Shown here: one piece after another, positions 1 to 7,311 of the stretch
Position numbering within the stretch: the stretch's first letter is position 1
How the letters are laid out: every line of letters starts with the position of its first letter
Source of the DNA: Candidatus Gottesmanbacteria bacterium RIFCSPHIGHO2_01_FULL_40_15
GTDB lineage: Bacteria; Patescibacteriota; Microgenomatia; 2-02-FULL-39-11
Reading direction: 5' to 3'
Assembly (NCBI GenBank): GCA_001779115.1
Contig: MFJF01000012.1
Span: forward strand, 1 to 33,141
Length of the DNA: 33,141 nucleotides
The notes under the pieces: model-generated
Databases searched by the model: none
Told to the model about the DNA's origin: nothing
The model's input: the letters and a program-made list of their open reading frames with translations, nothing else
Program-made: the position numbers and the translations under genes

Positions 1-807
1 GTTTTTCAGTGCCAAATCAATCAGTTTTTCTATTTTAAAGGTGGAAACACCCAAGTCAAATAAAAGATGCTGATGCCTACCCATCAGTCGGCCGAATTCC
101 GACCAGTCCTCGTTAACATAAGATTTTTTTCCTTTTTCAACCAAAGCACTTATTTCAGCAAATACCCGGTTAACTAAACGGGCTTTCTTCTTTTTTATTT
201 GAGAAACTTTATTAACCAATCTACCGGTATCAGCTTTTACTCCGGTATAAACAACAAGAAAAGGGGGATTGACTTTTTTCAGGTTTACGATTTTCTTATC
301 CATCTGATAACAGATTGTTCCACCAAAGATTGAAGATGCCACATCGAAACCGGAAGTTTTACCCTGAATATCTGACACCACGCGGTAAGCAAGTTCAAAC
401 AGTTTATATTTTGACAAATTCTTCTGAAAAAGAACTGACAGCGCATGAAAGGCTGCTACCGTAACAGCTGCTGAGGATCCCAGTCCCAGTTGGGGTGAAA
501 ATTGGGATTTTATGGAAATATCCAGCCCGTCATTTATATTAAATTCAGAATAAAAGCGAGTAATTGTTTTAATTAAAAAGGCCATTTGACGGGGTGCCTG
601 ATACCGGTACAAGTCCGGAAGAGGGATACTGGTTTTATATTCAAGGTCACGAGCATTAATATTAATATCGGAGAATGAATTTTTCTTAACTGAAACAGTC
701 AGTCTACAACTCAGAGCTGTCACCAGAGCAGGTTTTCCATAAACAACAGCATGCTCACCCATGAGCATCAACTTTCCCGGGGATGATACTTTGACAACTT
801 TTGTCAC
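1..807 (-). CDS. Phosphomevalonate kinase-like GHMP kinase (C-terminus beyond window)
   Basis: A GHMP-family kinase of which 269 codons are inside the window; the 3' end lies beyond base 1. Seen: the N-terminal motif SSPGKLMLMGEHAVVYGKPA, the ATP-binding loop LGLGSSAAVTVA, and a later GKTSGFDVASSIFGG segment. The SGFDVAS pattern is typical of phosphomevalonate kinases (ATP + 5-phosphomevalonate to 5-diphosphomevalonate) and differs from the HGNPSG signature of mevalonate kinase in the gene before it. The start is GTG, chosen because it overlaps the preceding stop as GTGA and sits directly before the conserved motif. It is the last visible gene of the mevalonate run, translationally coupled to mevalonate kinase. 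It could instead be a related kinase or decarboxylase of an alternative mevalonate route; the family is certain, the exact substrate is inferred. Confidence 0.72.
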   Translation of the reverse strand, partial: MTKVVKVSSPGKLMLMGEHAVVYGKPALVTALSCRLTVSVKKNSFSDININARDLEYKTSIPLPDLYRYQAPRQMAFLIKTITRFYSEFNINDGLDISIKSQFSPQLGLGSSAAVTVAAFHALSVLFQKNLSKYKLFELAYRVVSDIQGKTSGFDVASSIFGGTICYQMDKKIVNLKKVNPPFLVVYTGVKADTGRLVNKVSQIKKKKARLVNRVFAEISALVEKGKKSYVNEDWSEFGRLMGRHQHLLFDLGVSTFKIEKLIDLALKN

Positions 808-1745
808 TTTAGTTTTTCCAACCTTAATCCCGGTTGCCCCAATAAAATATCTTGAAAGGTAAATCCATATTTAGTGCAAATTTGAGTTAACACTTGCCTG
901 TTTTGAAGCAAACAAAGAAGATAGCCGACTCCACCCATATATCCTCCTCCTCCCAATATTTTAGCCGCGCCACCTTCCGATTCCAAATCCTTAATAAAAG
1001 GAATGACTTTTTTTGAAACAACACCTAAGTTTTTGAATGTCTGTTGACCGGCTCTTACAGCTTTTTTTAGATTTTTAATATCACCTGAATTTAGAGAATT
1101 AAGTACATTATTCGTTTCTTTTTCATTAATATCGGCAAGACGTTTAAAATATTTCATATTTTCGTTTCTGAATTTTCCAACATGGGAAACCATATCACCG
1201 GTCGTTTGACAGGGTCTACCGGTATCCACCAAGTAAAAATTATTTAGAACTTGTGAAGAAACAGCCGGAGATAACCGGATAGATTTGATTATTTTACCTT
1301 TTTCAGAATACCAGATAAGACCACCAAAAACAGATACGGTATTATCGGCTCCGGAAGGGTTTCCATGTTTAATTTTTTCCGCCCGGAAGGCCAAGAGGTT
1401 AAAAAGATCAGGCTTCCAAACAGATCTCAGGAAATATGACAATGAAGAAATTACGGCAACACTCACGGCAGCTGATGAACCTAAATGATATCCGGCTTTA
1501 ATCTTGGATTTGACTGTTATTCTAAACGGAGGAAAATCGTTTATTTTAAAATGTTTCTTTACTATGCCAATAATATGCCGGATAAAAAAATTATCGGCTG
1601 AGTTAATCTGTCTTTTTGATCCGTCGTCACTTACCGTAACATAAACCCTTTTATCTATGGCAGATAATAAAGCCGGGCGGCCAAAAACGACAAAATGTTC
1701 ACCTGATAAATATATTTTTCCGGGAGAGGAAACTGTTACTTGCAT
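804..1745 (-). CDS. Mevalonate kinase
   Basis: A cytosolic GHMP kinase of 313 residues that should phosphorylate mevalonate with ATP. Seen: N-terminal SSPGKIYLSGEHFVVFGRPA; ATP loop GYHLGSSAAVSVA at about residues 85-97; KIKHGNPSGADNTVSVFGG at about 125-142, where Asp134 is the expected catalytic base and HGNPSG is the family signature; and a glycine-rich C-terminal segment LGGGGYMGG near residue 265. Length fits archaeal and bacterial mevalonate kinases (about 300-320). The ATG start lies 11 bases after the DUF35 gene. No Shine-Dalgarno sequence is visible. The stop overlaps the GTG of the next kinase, so the two are likely made together. It acts after HMG-CoA reductase in the same operon. 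Confidence 0.88.
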   Translation of the reverse strand: MQVTVSSPGKIYLSGEHFVVFGRPALLSAIDKRVYVTVSDDGSKRQINSADNFFIRHIIGIVKKHFKINDFPPFRITVKSKIKAGYHLGSSAAVSVAVISSLSYFLRSVWKPDLFNLLAFRAEKIKHGNPSGADNTVSVFGGLIWYSEKGKIIKSIRLSPAVSSQVLNNFYLVDTGRPCQTTGDMVSHVGKFRNENMKYFKRLADINEKETNNVLNSLNSGDIKNLKKAVRAGQQTFKNLGVVSKKVIPFIKDLESEGGAAKILGGGGYMGGVGYLLCLLQNRQVLTQICTKYGFTFQDILLGQPGLRLEKLK

Positions 1746-1756
1746 TAATTATTGGA

Positions 1757-2059
1757 TTATGTGACAGGTTTAAATTTAATGCCGTAGGGAATAATACCTT
1801 CCAACCCCGGATCTTTCGTACGGCGAAGAACTGTAATAATTTTTCTTCCGATCATCAGATCCGACTCATTAAAATCTACTAATTGAGCAATTATTCTCTT
1901 ACCGTCATCTAATTGCGCAACAGCCACGACATAAGGCGCTTGTGATTCAAACCCGGCAGGAGGCACATGAATTCTGGTGTAAGAAATTATTTCTCCTTTT
2001 TTATTTAAAATCGATTTTATTTTATTCTGATTCCGCCAAATTTTCACCGGTGAAAGCAT
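1757..2059 (-). CDS. DUF35 OB-fold protein of the thiolase/HMG-CoA synthase complex, lacking the zinc ribbon
   Basis: A 100-residue DUF35 protein. Seen: IISYTRIHVPPAGFESQAPY, then VVAVAQLDDGKRIIAQLVDF and a C-terminal GIIPYGIKFKP, all typical of the OB-fold half of archaeal DUF35 proteins. In archaea, DUF35 binds acetoacetyl-CoA thiolase and HMG-CoA synthase and holds them in one channelling complex; its position directly after those two genes supports the same role. Odd: the usual N-terminal rubredoxin-like zinc ribbon (two Cys-x-x-Cys pairs, about 30 residues) is missing, there is no cysteine in the protein, and an in-frame stop seven codons upstream of the ATG rules out a longer start. Only a short WRNQNKIKS-like remnant precedes the OB fold. 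Family assignment is strong; the role is inferred from context. Confidence 0.82.
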   Translation of the reverse strand: MLSPVKIWRNQNKIKSILNKKGEIISYTRIHVPPAGFESQAPYVVAVAQLDDGKRIIAQLVDFNESDLMIGRKIITVLRRTKDPGLEGIIPYGIKFKPVT

Positions 2060-2084
2060 ATAAATTAAATTTACAATTTATAAA

Positions 2085-3227
2085 TTAATTCTTTTTAAGG
2101 ATATGAATAACACAGGTTGCTCCGGTACCTCCGACATTATGGGTCAAACCGATTCGGGAAGATTTAACCTGCTTTTTTCCGGCTATTCCTTTTAACTGCT
2201 TATAAATTTCCACAACCTGTTTAACACCGGTTGCTCCAACCGGATGACCGGCAGCTTTTAACCCGCCTGAAGTATTAACCACCGGCCTACCGATGTTTAA
2301 CCATGTTTTCTTTTCATAGATTGCCCGAGCAGCTGCTCCTTTTTCAAAAAAACCAATATCTTCCATAGCAATTATTTCAGCAATGGTGAAACAATCATGA
2401 ACTTCCGCAACATCAATATCAGCCGGTCCCACTCCCGCTTGGCTAAATGCTAACCGAGAAGCAATTTTTGCAGATTTTAAAGATGTAAGATCATCCCTTT
2501 GGGATATCCCTAATGTATCAGTTGACGGAGCGGAAGCAGCAATATAAATATCAGAACCAGTGTTTTTTTCGCTACTTAAAATTAATGCAGCAGCACCGTC
2601 AGAAATGGGAGAACAATCAAAAATTTTAAGGGGAGAGGCAACTACGGAACTTTTTAAAACAGCTTCAAGCGTTAAGGGAACAGTATATTGCGCATGAGAA
2701 TTTAATGAAGCGTGGTAATGATTTTTTACAGCTACCTGCGCCATTTCTTTTTCCGTAGTCCGGTATTTTTCCATGTGAGCTCTGGCTATTAACGCATAAA
2801 GAGCGGCAAACGTGGCACCTGTTTCCCTTTCAGCATCTGAAGAAGCTCCCATAAGAGCTGAATTTACCATCTCCGGTTTATAATCAGTCATTTTTTCAAT
2901 TCCCAAAACCAAAACTTTTTTATACTGACCCGAAATGACTGATAAAGCAGCCAAATGAACGGCCATACCACCGGAAGCACAGGCTGCCTCTATTTTAACG
3001 GCAGGAACATTCATTCCCAACTCTTCAGAAAAGAAAGCTCCAAGATGATCCTGATTTCCAAGCGAAGATGAAAGCATATTGCCAACAAATACAGCTTCAA
3101 TTTTATTTTTAGCCAAACCGGATTCTTTTAAAACTTGCGCCGTTACCTGTTGTGCCAATACACGGGGGGAAAAATCCCATAATTCACCGAATTTTGTTGT
3201 TGCTCCGGCAAGTACCGTAACTTTCAT
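2085..3227 (-). CDS. Archaeal-type acetoacetyl-CoA thiolase
   Basis: A 380-residue thiolase expected to condense two acetyl-CoA into acetoacetyl-CoA, the first step of the mevalonate pathway. Seen: nucleophile Cys83 in EAACASGGMAV, the HDCF motif at 277-280 (in place of NEAF of classical thiolases), His328 in GGLKAAGHPVGATG, and a C-terminal LTHNVGGTGA with His363. HDCF and the shape of the C-terminus match the archaeal/SCP2-like thiolases that pair with archaeal HMG-CoA synthase, not the usual bacterial AtoB type. The ATG overlaps the stop of the HMG-CoA synthase gene as ATGA and has an AGAAGGA Shine-Dalgarno-like sequence four bases upstream. The DUF35 partner follows after 25 bases. Confidence 0.9.
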   Translation of the reverse strand: MKVTVLAGATTKFGELWDFSPRVLAQQVTAQVLKESGLAKNKIEAVFVGNMLSSSLGNQDHLGAFFSEELGMNVPAVKIEAACASGGMAVHLAALSVISGQYKKVLVLGIEKMTDYKPEMVNSALMGASSDAERETGATFAALYALIARAHMEKYRTTEKEMAQVAVKNHYHASLNSHAQYTVPLTLEAVLKSSVVASPLKIFDCSPISDGAAALILSSEKNTGSDIYIAASAPSTDTLGISQRDDLTSLKSAKIASRLAFSQAGVGPADIDVAEVHDCFTIAEIIAMEDIGFFEKGAAARAIYEKKTWLNIGRPVVNTSGGLKAAGHPVGATGVKQVVEIYKQLKGIAGKKQVKSSRIGLTHNVGGTGATCVIHILKKN

Positions 3228-4261
3228 ATTTTCCTTCTGTATTTTAAATATTCAACATAAGAAATATATTTTTTCCGGCTAGCCTGATTAATAAAAACAT
3301 CAGCAGATTTTTTTTCGGGGGCATCACGCATTACCTTAAAGACTAATCCGTCAGATCCGGCCCCTGAACCGTATGAAACCATAAATATTAAATCATCCTT
3401 ACCGGCAACATCCAAAACTTTAGCCAGCCCCAAAAGAGATGAGGCTGTATAAGGATTGCCTATATAATCCACTATCAAGGAAGGAGCCAGCTGTTTTTGA
3501 GTGAAACCAAGCCTTTTGGCTATCTGACGCGGAAATTTACCGTTAGGCATATGAAAAATACAATATTTAAAATCCTCAGGGATCAGATTTGTTTTTGCCA
3601 GCAGTTTTCGGGCAGCATTTTCCACATGGCGAAAATAAGCCGGTTCACCAGTAAACCGACCTCCGTGACTGGGAAAACGTACCCCATCACGGCGCCAAAA
3701 ATCGGGAGTATCGGATGAATATGAAGTTGAAGCGAAAATCTGTGCAATTTGGTTTTTTTTGCTGTTACTAATTAAAAAAGCGGCACTTCCGGAAGCGGCT
3801 GAATATTCCAATACATCGTGAGGTTTTGCCTGAGCGCTGTCGCTGCCAACGATAAGACCTGTTTTTATTTGTCCAGATAAGACCAGCGAGGATACGGCAA
3901 TCATGGCAGTTGTTCCCGCTTTACAGGCAAATTCAAGATCAGCAGCCAAATAATCATGACCGACATTTAAAAATTCTCCCAAAATTGTTGAAGTAGGATT
4001 AACAGCATAAGGATGGCTTTCCGATCCGACAAAAATTGCATCAATTTCGGAGGGAGACATATCGGCTGATTTAACTGCTCGTATTGCCGCTTCATATGCC
4101 AAGGTTACGGAATCTTCATCAAAGGCGGTGACTGATTTTTCCGTTATTCCCAAGGAAGATATGACATCGGAAGGTTTTTTTCCCCAGACAGGAGCTATAT
4201 CTTCTATTTTAAGACGGTTGAAAGGAATATAAATTCCGTATGAAATGATTCCGACCGACAT
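3224..4261 (-). CDS. Archaeal-type hydroxymethylglutaryl-CoA synthase
   Basis: Condenses acetoacetyl-CoA with acetyl-CoA to HMG-CoA. Seen, numbering from the chosen ATG: MSVGIISYGIYIPFNRLKIE at the N-terminus, EDIAPVWGKKP, GSESHPYAVNPTSTI (Glu81), Cys113 in EFACKAGTTA as the acyl-binding nucleophile, His237 in CIFHMPNGKFPRQ, and VSYGSGAGSDG near residue 296. These are hallmarks of the archaeal HMG-CoA synthase (about 345-350 residues) rather than the bacterial MvaS type. An upstream TTG at 4294 is open in frame, but the ATG at 4261 aligns with the family start and leaves a 13-base gap after HMG-CoA reductase. The stop overlaps the thiolase ATG, which suits a one-to-one complex. Confidence in function is high. 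Confidence 0.9.
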   Translation of the reverse strand: MSVGIISYGIYIPFNRLKIEDIAPVWGKKPSDVISSLGITEKSVTAFDEDSVTLAYEAAIRAVKSADMSPSEIDAIFVGSESHPYAVNPTSTILGEFLNVGHDYLAADLEFACKAGTTAMIAVSSLVLSGQIKTGLIVGSDSAQAKPHDVLEYSAASGSAAFLISNSKKNQIAQIFASTSYSSDTPDFWRRDGVRFPSHGGRFTGEPAYFRHVENAARKLLAKTNLIPEDFKYCIFHMPNGKFPRQIAKRLGFTQKQLAPSLIVDYIGNPYTASSLLGLAKVLDVAGKDDLIFMVSYGSGAGSDGLVFKVMRDAPEKKSADVFINQASRKKYISYVEYLKYRRKI

Positions 4262-4274
4262 TATAATAATATTA

Positions 4275-5426
4275 TTATTCCATTCCCCTGGCAAAACGCT
4301 TATGGGAACGGGCCAGATCTCCTGATGAGAGCGCAGCTAACAGCGAAAGCTCTCCTGCCAGAACGGCAGCACCTACAATTTCAGCAAGCATATCAGCTTT
4401 TTCTCCTTTGGTGCCTCCGCTGACGTTTAACATCTGCAGTAATGCCTGTTGAGCCGGCAACCAGGTTCCACCACCGACAGTTCCTATCGGCAAATCAGGC
4501 AGATAGATACTGAAATTCAAATCATTGCCAATAATTTCAGTCGTGGTTATTCCCAAACATCCTTCTGAGACATGAGCGGCATCCTGTCCAAGAGCTATAA
4601 AAAGCGCGGCAATAATATTGGCATATTGGGCATTATAGGCGAGCGATCCGCTAATCGCACTTCCTAAAAGGCATTTACTTTGAACCAAACTGTTCAATTT
4701 AACAGCATTTGTTTTTAAAATACTTTCAAGTACTTTTTGAGTTAACAGAACCTGGGCCCAAACCATGCGGCCACGACCTTCATGAAAATTAAGAAAAGCC
4801 GGTTTTTTATCGATATCAAAATTACCGGCCAAGGACAGACATTTAATACCGGTCTTTTTTTCTACTTCATGGCACAACTCATCTGCGGCAAAAGTAGCCA
4901 TGTTCATACCCATCGCTTCATCAGTATCAAATGAAAAACGAACGAAAACATTATTTCCGACTATTCTGACATTAATATCAGTTAACTTTAAATGAGACGA
5001 AGTGGCAGCGGCAACTTTTTTAAGTTTTTCAATGTTAACGCTTAAATATTTTTTGAGATAATGGCTCTTTTTAAGTCCGTCGGTTTTAAATATAGACCCC
5101 CTGGTAATGCCGACATTATGACAAAAAGTTTGTACTCCCCCGCTTTGGTTAACAGCTTTGCAACCGCGATTAACCGAGGCAACTAAAGCACCTTCGGTCG
5201 TAGCCAAAGGGATATAATAATTTCCAGCTGTGAATTGTCCTGAAATTTTAACCGGACCGGCAATACCTACGGGAATCTGCACACCGCCGATCATATTCTC
5301 GCAGTTTTTTCCTGCCGCACCCTCGAAATTTTCCGGATAAAAAGACAATGGACGAAGATTAATTTTAAATTTTTTTTCCAAAGACAATCTTTTCCCCGTT
5401 ACAGAATTTATTTGCCGAAGTTTCAT
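4275..5426 (-). CDS. HMG-CoA reductase (class I-like)
   Basis: Reduces HMG-CoA to mevalonate with two NAD(P)H. Seen, numbering from ATG 5426: ENMIGGVQIPVGIAGPVKI, catalytic Glu78 in LATTEGALVAS, the cofactor-binding DEAMGMNMAT at 169-178, catalytic Lys in DIDKKPA at 204-210, Asp282 in ALGQDAAHVSEG, GTVGGGTWLPAQQ at 315-327, and His375 in LARSHKRFARG as the C-terminal general acid. No N-terminal membrane segment is present, so the enzyme is soluble, as in archaea and bacteria. Length 383 fits. A TTG at 5432 would overlap the upstream stop, but the ATG two codons later is preferred. It is the first biosynthetic gene after the sigma factor and two membrane protein genes. Confidence 0.93.
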   Translation of the reverse strand: MKLRQINSVTGKRLSLEKKFKINLRPLSFYPENFEGAAGKNCENMIGGVQIPVGIAGPVKISGQFTAGNYYIPLATTEGALVASVNRGCKAVNQSGGVQTFCHNVGITRGSIFKTDGLKKSHYLKKYLSVNIEKLKKVAAATSSHLKLTDINVRIVGNNVFVRFSFDTDEAMGMNMATFAADELCHEVEKKTGIKCLSLAGNFDIDKKPAFLNFHEGRGRMVWAQVLLTQKVLESILKTNAVKLNSLVQSKCLLGSAISGSLAYNAQYANIIAALFIALGQDAAHVSEGCLGITTTEIIGNDLNFSIYLPDLPIGTVGGGTWLPAQQALLQMLNVSGGTKGEKADMLAEIVGAAVLAGELSLLAALSSGDLARSHKRFARGME

Positions 5427-5428
5427 AG

Positions 5429-6046
5429 TCAAATAAAAGGAATTTTGTATACACCCAGACGGTACATTAATAAGGCGTAAACAAATATGACCGGTGTAAA
5501 AAGTAACGTCAGTAATATAATCCGGGACAAATCAAGACGCAAAGCAAAGCGTAAAGTTAGATAATACAGCATAAGTTTCCATAACAGAAGTGTTGTGGAG
5601 ACAACCAGGTAAAGCAGACTGTAGGTTTTACCGAAAATTGAGAAAGTCCGGGGCGGCGGTAAAACTATATACATTACAGAAGTATAAAAAAACCAAAAAA
5701 GTGTCGGGAAAAGACTATAAGACCAGAGTACAACTAATCTCCCGGGATAAAAATTTACAGTAGAATAAATTTTATGCCCAAGATAAAAAAGAAAAATCAT
5801 CAGAAAAAATCCGCTTGTGGAGGCCAAGAAAAGAGAGTTAAACTTAAAAGTCAATAAAAACGGGTTTTTATATCCTGCCTTTAAAAGCGAAGCAAATAAA
5901 AAATATAACAGTACGAAAACATAAATATAAAAAACCTGCCTGATATCGGTACCGGAAAACGAAATACGGCGGTAAGTATTATAGGGATTTAATATAACAG
6001 CCAGGAAATTTCGCAGAAATAAAATAAACGGCTTTAAAAGGCCCAT
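5429..6046 (-). CDS. Yip1-like multi-spanning membrane protein
   Basis: A 205-residue, very hydrophobic protein with about five predicted membrane helices and an N-terminal segment LKPFILFLRNFLAVILNPYNTYRRIS. The NPYNTYRRIS element before the first helix resembles the start of Yip1-domain proteins, and size and helix number fit, but no catalytic motif is visible. Function is unknown; Yip1-like proteins are thought to organise membranes or act as partners of other membrane proteins. It sits between a small single-helix protein (4-base gap) and HMG-CoA reductase (2-base gap), so it is co-expressed with the isoprenoid pathway and the sigma factor. The family call is moderate and the role is open. 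Confidence 0.5.
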   Translation of the reverse strand: MGLLKPFILFLRNFLAVILNPYNTYRRISFSGTDIRQVFYIYVFVLLYFLFASLLKAGYKNPFLLTFKFNSLFLASTSGFFLMIFLFYLGHKIYSTVNFYPGRLVVLWSYSLFPTLFWFFYTSVMYIVLPPPRTFSIFGKTYSLLYLVVSTTLLLWKLMLYYLTLRFALRLDLSRIILLTLLFTPVIFVYALLMYRLGVYKIPFI

Positions 6047-6050
6047 CTGT

Positions 6051-6284
6051 CTAGAAACTGGCTTGAAGGACGGATGCCAAACTCACCAGTAATACTCCGA
6101 AAAATATATAAGCGATAAAAATTAAGAATAGAGAAAAAGGCAAAATGGCTACCACGGGAAAAAATTTCAAACGGGAAACAAGCAATTTATAAAGGGGTGT
6201 AAACGGCCCGACGGTCTGGGGAGGAACTACAGATACCTCATGCATTTTTAATACCAATTGACGGTAAAAGCGGTCATTTTTCAT
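6051..6284 (-). CDS. Small single-helix membrane protein, possible sigma-factor partner
   Basis: A short protein of 77 residues from the ATG at 6284, with a hydrophilic N-terminal half (KNDRFYRQLVLKMHEVSVVP) and one long C-terminal membrane helix of about 30 residues. GTG 6290 and TTG 6293 are alternative starts. It overlaps the end of the ECF sigma-factor gene by 11 bases. Genes placed this way after an ECF sigma factor are often membrane anti-sigma factors, which hold the sigma factor through a cytoplasmic N-terminal domain. Here that domain is only about 45 residues and has no HxxxCxxC zinc motif, so this is a guess from position. The protein itself is not recognised. Confidence 0.55.
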   Translation of the reverse strand: MKNDRFYRQLVLKMHEVSVVPPQTVGPFTPLYKLLVSRLKFFPVVAILPFSLFLIFIAYIFFGVLLVSLASVLQASF

Positions 6285-6870
6285 AGCCACCAAAATTTAC
6301 AGCGAAAGCTTTCCGCGCCCGGAAGAGCTGGCTTTCGGCACTTTTAAAACTAACTGAGAGCAATTTGGCAATTTCCAGAACTGAATACCCTTGAACATAC
6401 TTCAATTTCAGAATCAGACTGTATGAGGGAGATAATTTTTCCAGTGTTTCTTTTATTTTTTCTTTAAGAATCTGCACATTCAATGCTTCTTCAGGTCCGA
6501 AAAGTTCAACGAGGAGAGGTTCAATATCAACAAATTGCGAAAAAACAATTTTTTTAATTTTTTTCCGGCGATAAAAATCAATAATCTTATGATTGGCGAT
6601 ACTGCAAATAAAGGTAAACAAGGCAGATTTGAAGGAAAAATCCCGAAGGGCGTCCAGAGTCGCCATAAAAGTATCCTGAAGGATCTCTTCGGCATCTTCG
6701 GGATTGGCTATTTTTTTACCTATATATGAATTCAGGGGTGAATAAAAATGGTTATAAAAGAAATTAAGGGCCCGTTCGTTACCGTTTATGATCCGTCTCA
6801 CCAAAAGTGTTTCATTGATTTTTTTCCCTTTCATAAAGTATGAGTCGGAACTGTCCTGGTTTTCATGCAT
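6274..6870 (-). CDS. ECF-type sigma-70 family RNA polymerase sigma factor
   Basis: A 198-residue sigma factor. Region 2 is seen in LNFFYNHFYSPLNSYIGKKI, PEDAEEILQDTFMATLDALR and FTFICSIANHKIIDFYRRKK. Region 4 is seen in LEKLSPSYSLILKLKYVQG and YSVLEIAKLLSVSFKSAESQ, then a basic LFRARKAF recognition end. There is no region 1.1 or 3, so it is of the ECF class, which directs RNA polymerase to a limited gene set. It is the first gene of the minus-strand run that holds the mevalonate pathway, and its ATG lies six bases after a TATAAT, so its mRNA is probably leaderless. Whether it controls its own operon cannot be read from the sequence; the promoter in front looks like a housekeeping one, not a typical ECF promoter. 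Confidence 0.88.
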   Translation of the reverse strand: MHENQDSSDSYFMKGKKINETLLVRRIINGNERALNFFYNHFYSPLNSYIGKKIANPEDAEEILQDTFMATLDALRDFSFKSALFTFICSIANHKIIDFYRRKKIKKIVFSQFVDIEPLLVELFGPEEALNVQILKEKIKETLEKLSPSYSLILKLKYVQGYSVLEIAKLLSVSFKSAESQLFRARKAFAVNFGGYEK

Positions 6871-6876
6871 TCTGAT

Positions 6877-6905
6877 ATTATAAATACAGCCAATAATTCT
6901 TACAA
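6877..6905 (-). promoter_or_regulatory. Promoter of the sigma factor/mevalonate operon
   Basis: TTGTAA (6905-6900), 17-base spacer, TATAAT (6882-6877), then six bases to the ATG at 6870. The predicted transcription start falls on or next to the A of the ATG, so the transcript should be leaderless. The match to the primary sigma consensus is 11 of 12. Confidence 0.75.
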
Positions 6906-6940
6906 GTTAAGCCCGGAGAAACAGAAACTCCCCGAGGAAA

Positions 6941-6970
6941 TTGACAAGCAAGCCTTTCCATGTCTAAACT
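6941..6970 (+). promoter_or_regulatory. Promoter of the pilin cluster
   Basis: TTGACA (6941-6946), 18-base spacer, TAAACT (6965-6970), then seven bases to the ATG at 6978. The likely transcription start coincides with this ATG, which makes the upstream ATG at 6960 an unlikely start. A TATAAT at 6974-6979 is too far from the -35 to be paired with it. Confidence 0.6.
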
Positions 6971-6977
6971 GAATATA

Positions 6978-7295
6978 ATGCTTTTGGCCCAGGTAGATAT
7001 TAAAAACGAATTCCAACCGGCAAAAAATACAGATTTTCAAACTTTAGGCGGAGTCATATCCGCTTTTTTACCTAAAATCCTTCTGGTGGCCGGCATAATA
7101 TTTTTTATAATGACTGTTCTGGCCGGAGTCGGAATGATTGCCGGAGCCGGAAGCAGTGATGCCCAGTCAAAGGAAAAAGCCCGGTCATTTCTGACTTATT
7201 CAATTATCGGACTGGTCATCATTTTTACATCCTATTGGATCGTTCAGATAATAAGTTTTACGACGTTTAATTCATTAAAAAATTTACTAAAATAA
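6978..7295 (+). CDS. T4SS pilin-like two-helix membrane protein 1
   Basis: A small membrane protein of 105 residues from ATG 6978 (111 from ATG 6960). Two membrane helices are seen, about residues 27-52 (LPKILLVAGIIFFIMTVLAGVG) and 72-93 (SIIGLVIIFTSYWIVQII), joined by a short polar stretch GAGSSDAQSKEKARS. This plan, with a Gly-rich turn followed by acidic and basic residues, is that of VirB2/TrbC-type pilins and the T4SS-pilin family common in CPR bacteria. It would be inserted in the membrane and assembled into a secretion or conjugation pilus. It is the first of four such genes and lacks the GGD motif of the others. The start was chosen from the promoter position. Confidence 0.68.
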   Translation: MLLAQVDIKNEFQPAKNTDFQTLGGVISAFLPKILLVAGIIFFIMTVLAGVGMIAGAGSSDAQSKEKARSFLTYSIIGLVIIFTSYWIVQIISFTTFNSLKNLLK

Positions 7296-7311
7296 TTTAA
7301 GAGTAAAAATT

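Noticed and set aside
804-2087. Alternative genetic code (TGA as Gly, as in SR1/Gracilibacteria)
   Set aside because: TGA ends mevalonate kinase, HMG-CoA synthase, the Yip1-like gene and the sigma gene exactly where the families should end, and glycines use GGN codons.
4263-4278. Perfect 16-base palindrome ATAATAATATTATTAT between HMG-CoA reductase and synthase
   Set aside because: It consists only of A and T in an AT-rich gap, has no T-run or GC stem for a terminator, and lies within a coupled operon. Probably chance.
6914-6936. Short GGAG/CTCC inverted repeat between the two divergent promoters as an operator
   Set aside because: Only four or five pairs with an imperfect stem; too weak to support a regulatory call.
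6974-6979. TATAAT as the -10 of the pilin promoter
   Set aside because: The spacing from TTGACA at 6941 is 27 bases and no other -35 fits; it also overlaps the likely start codon.
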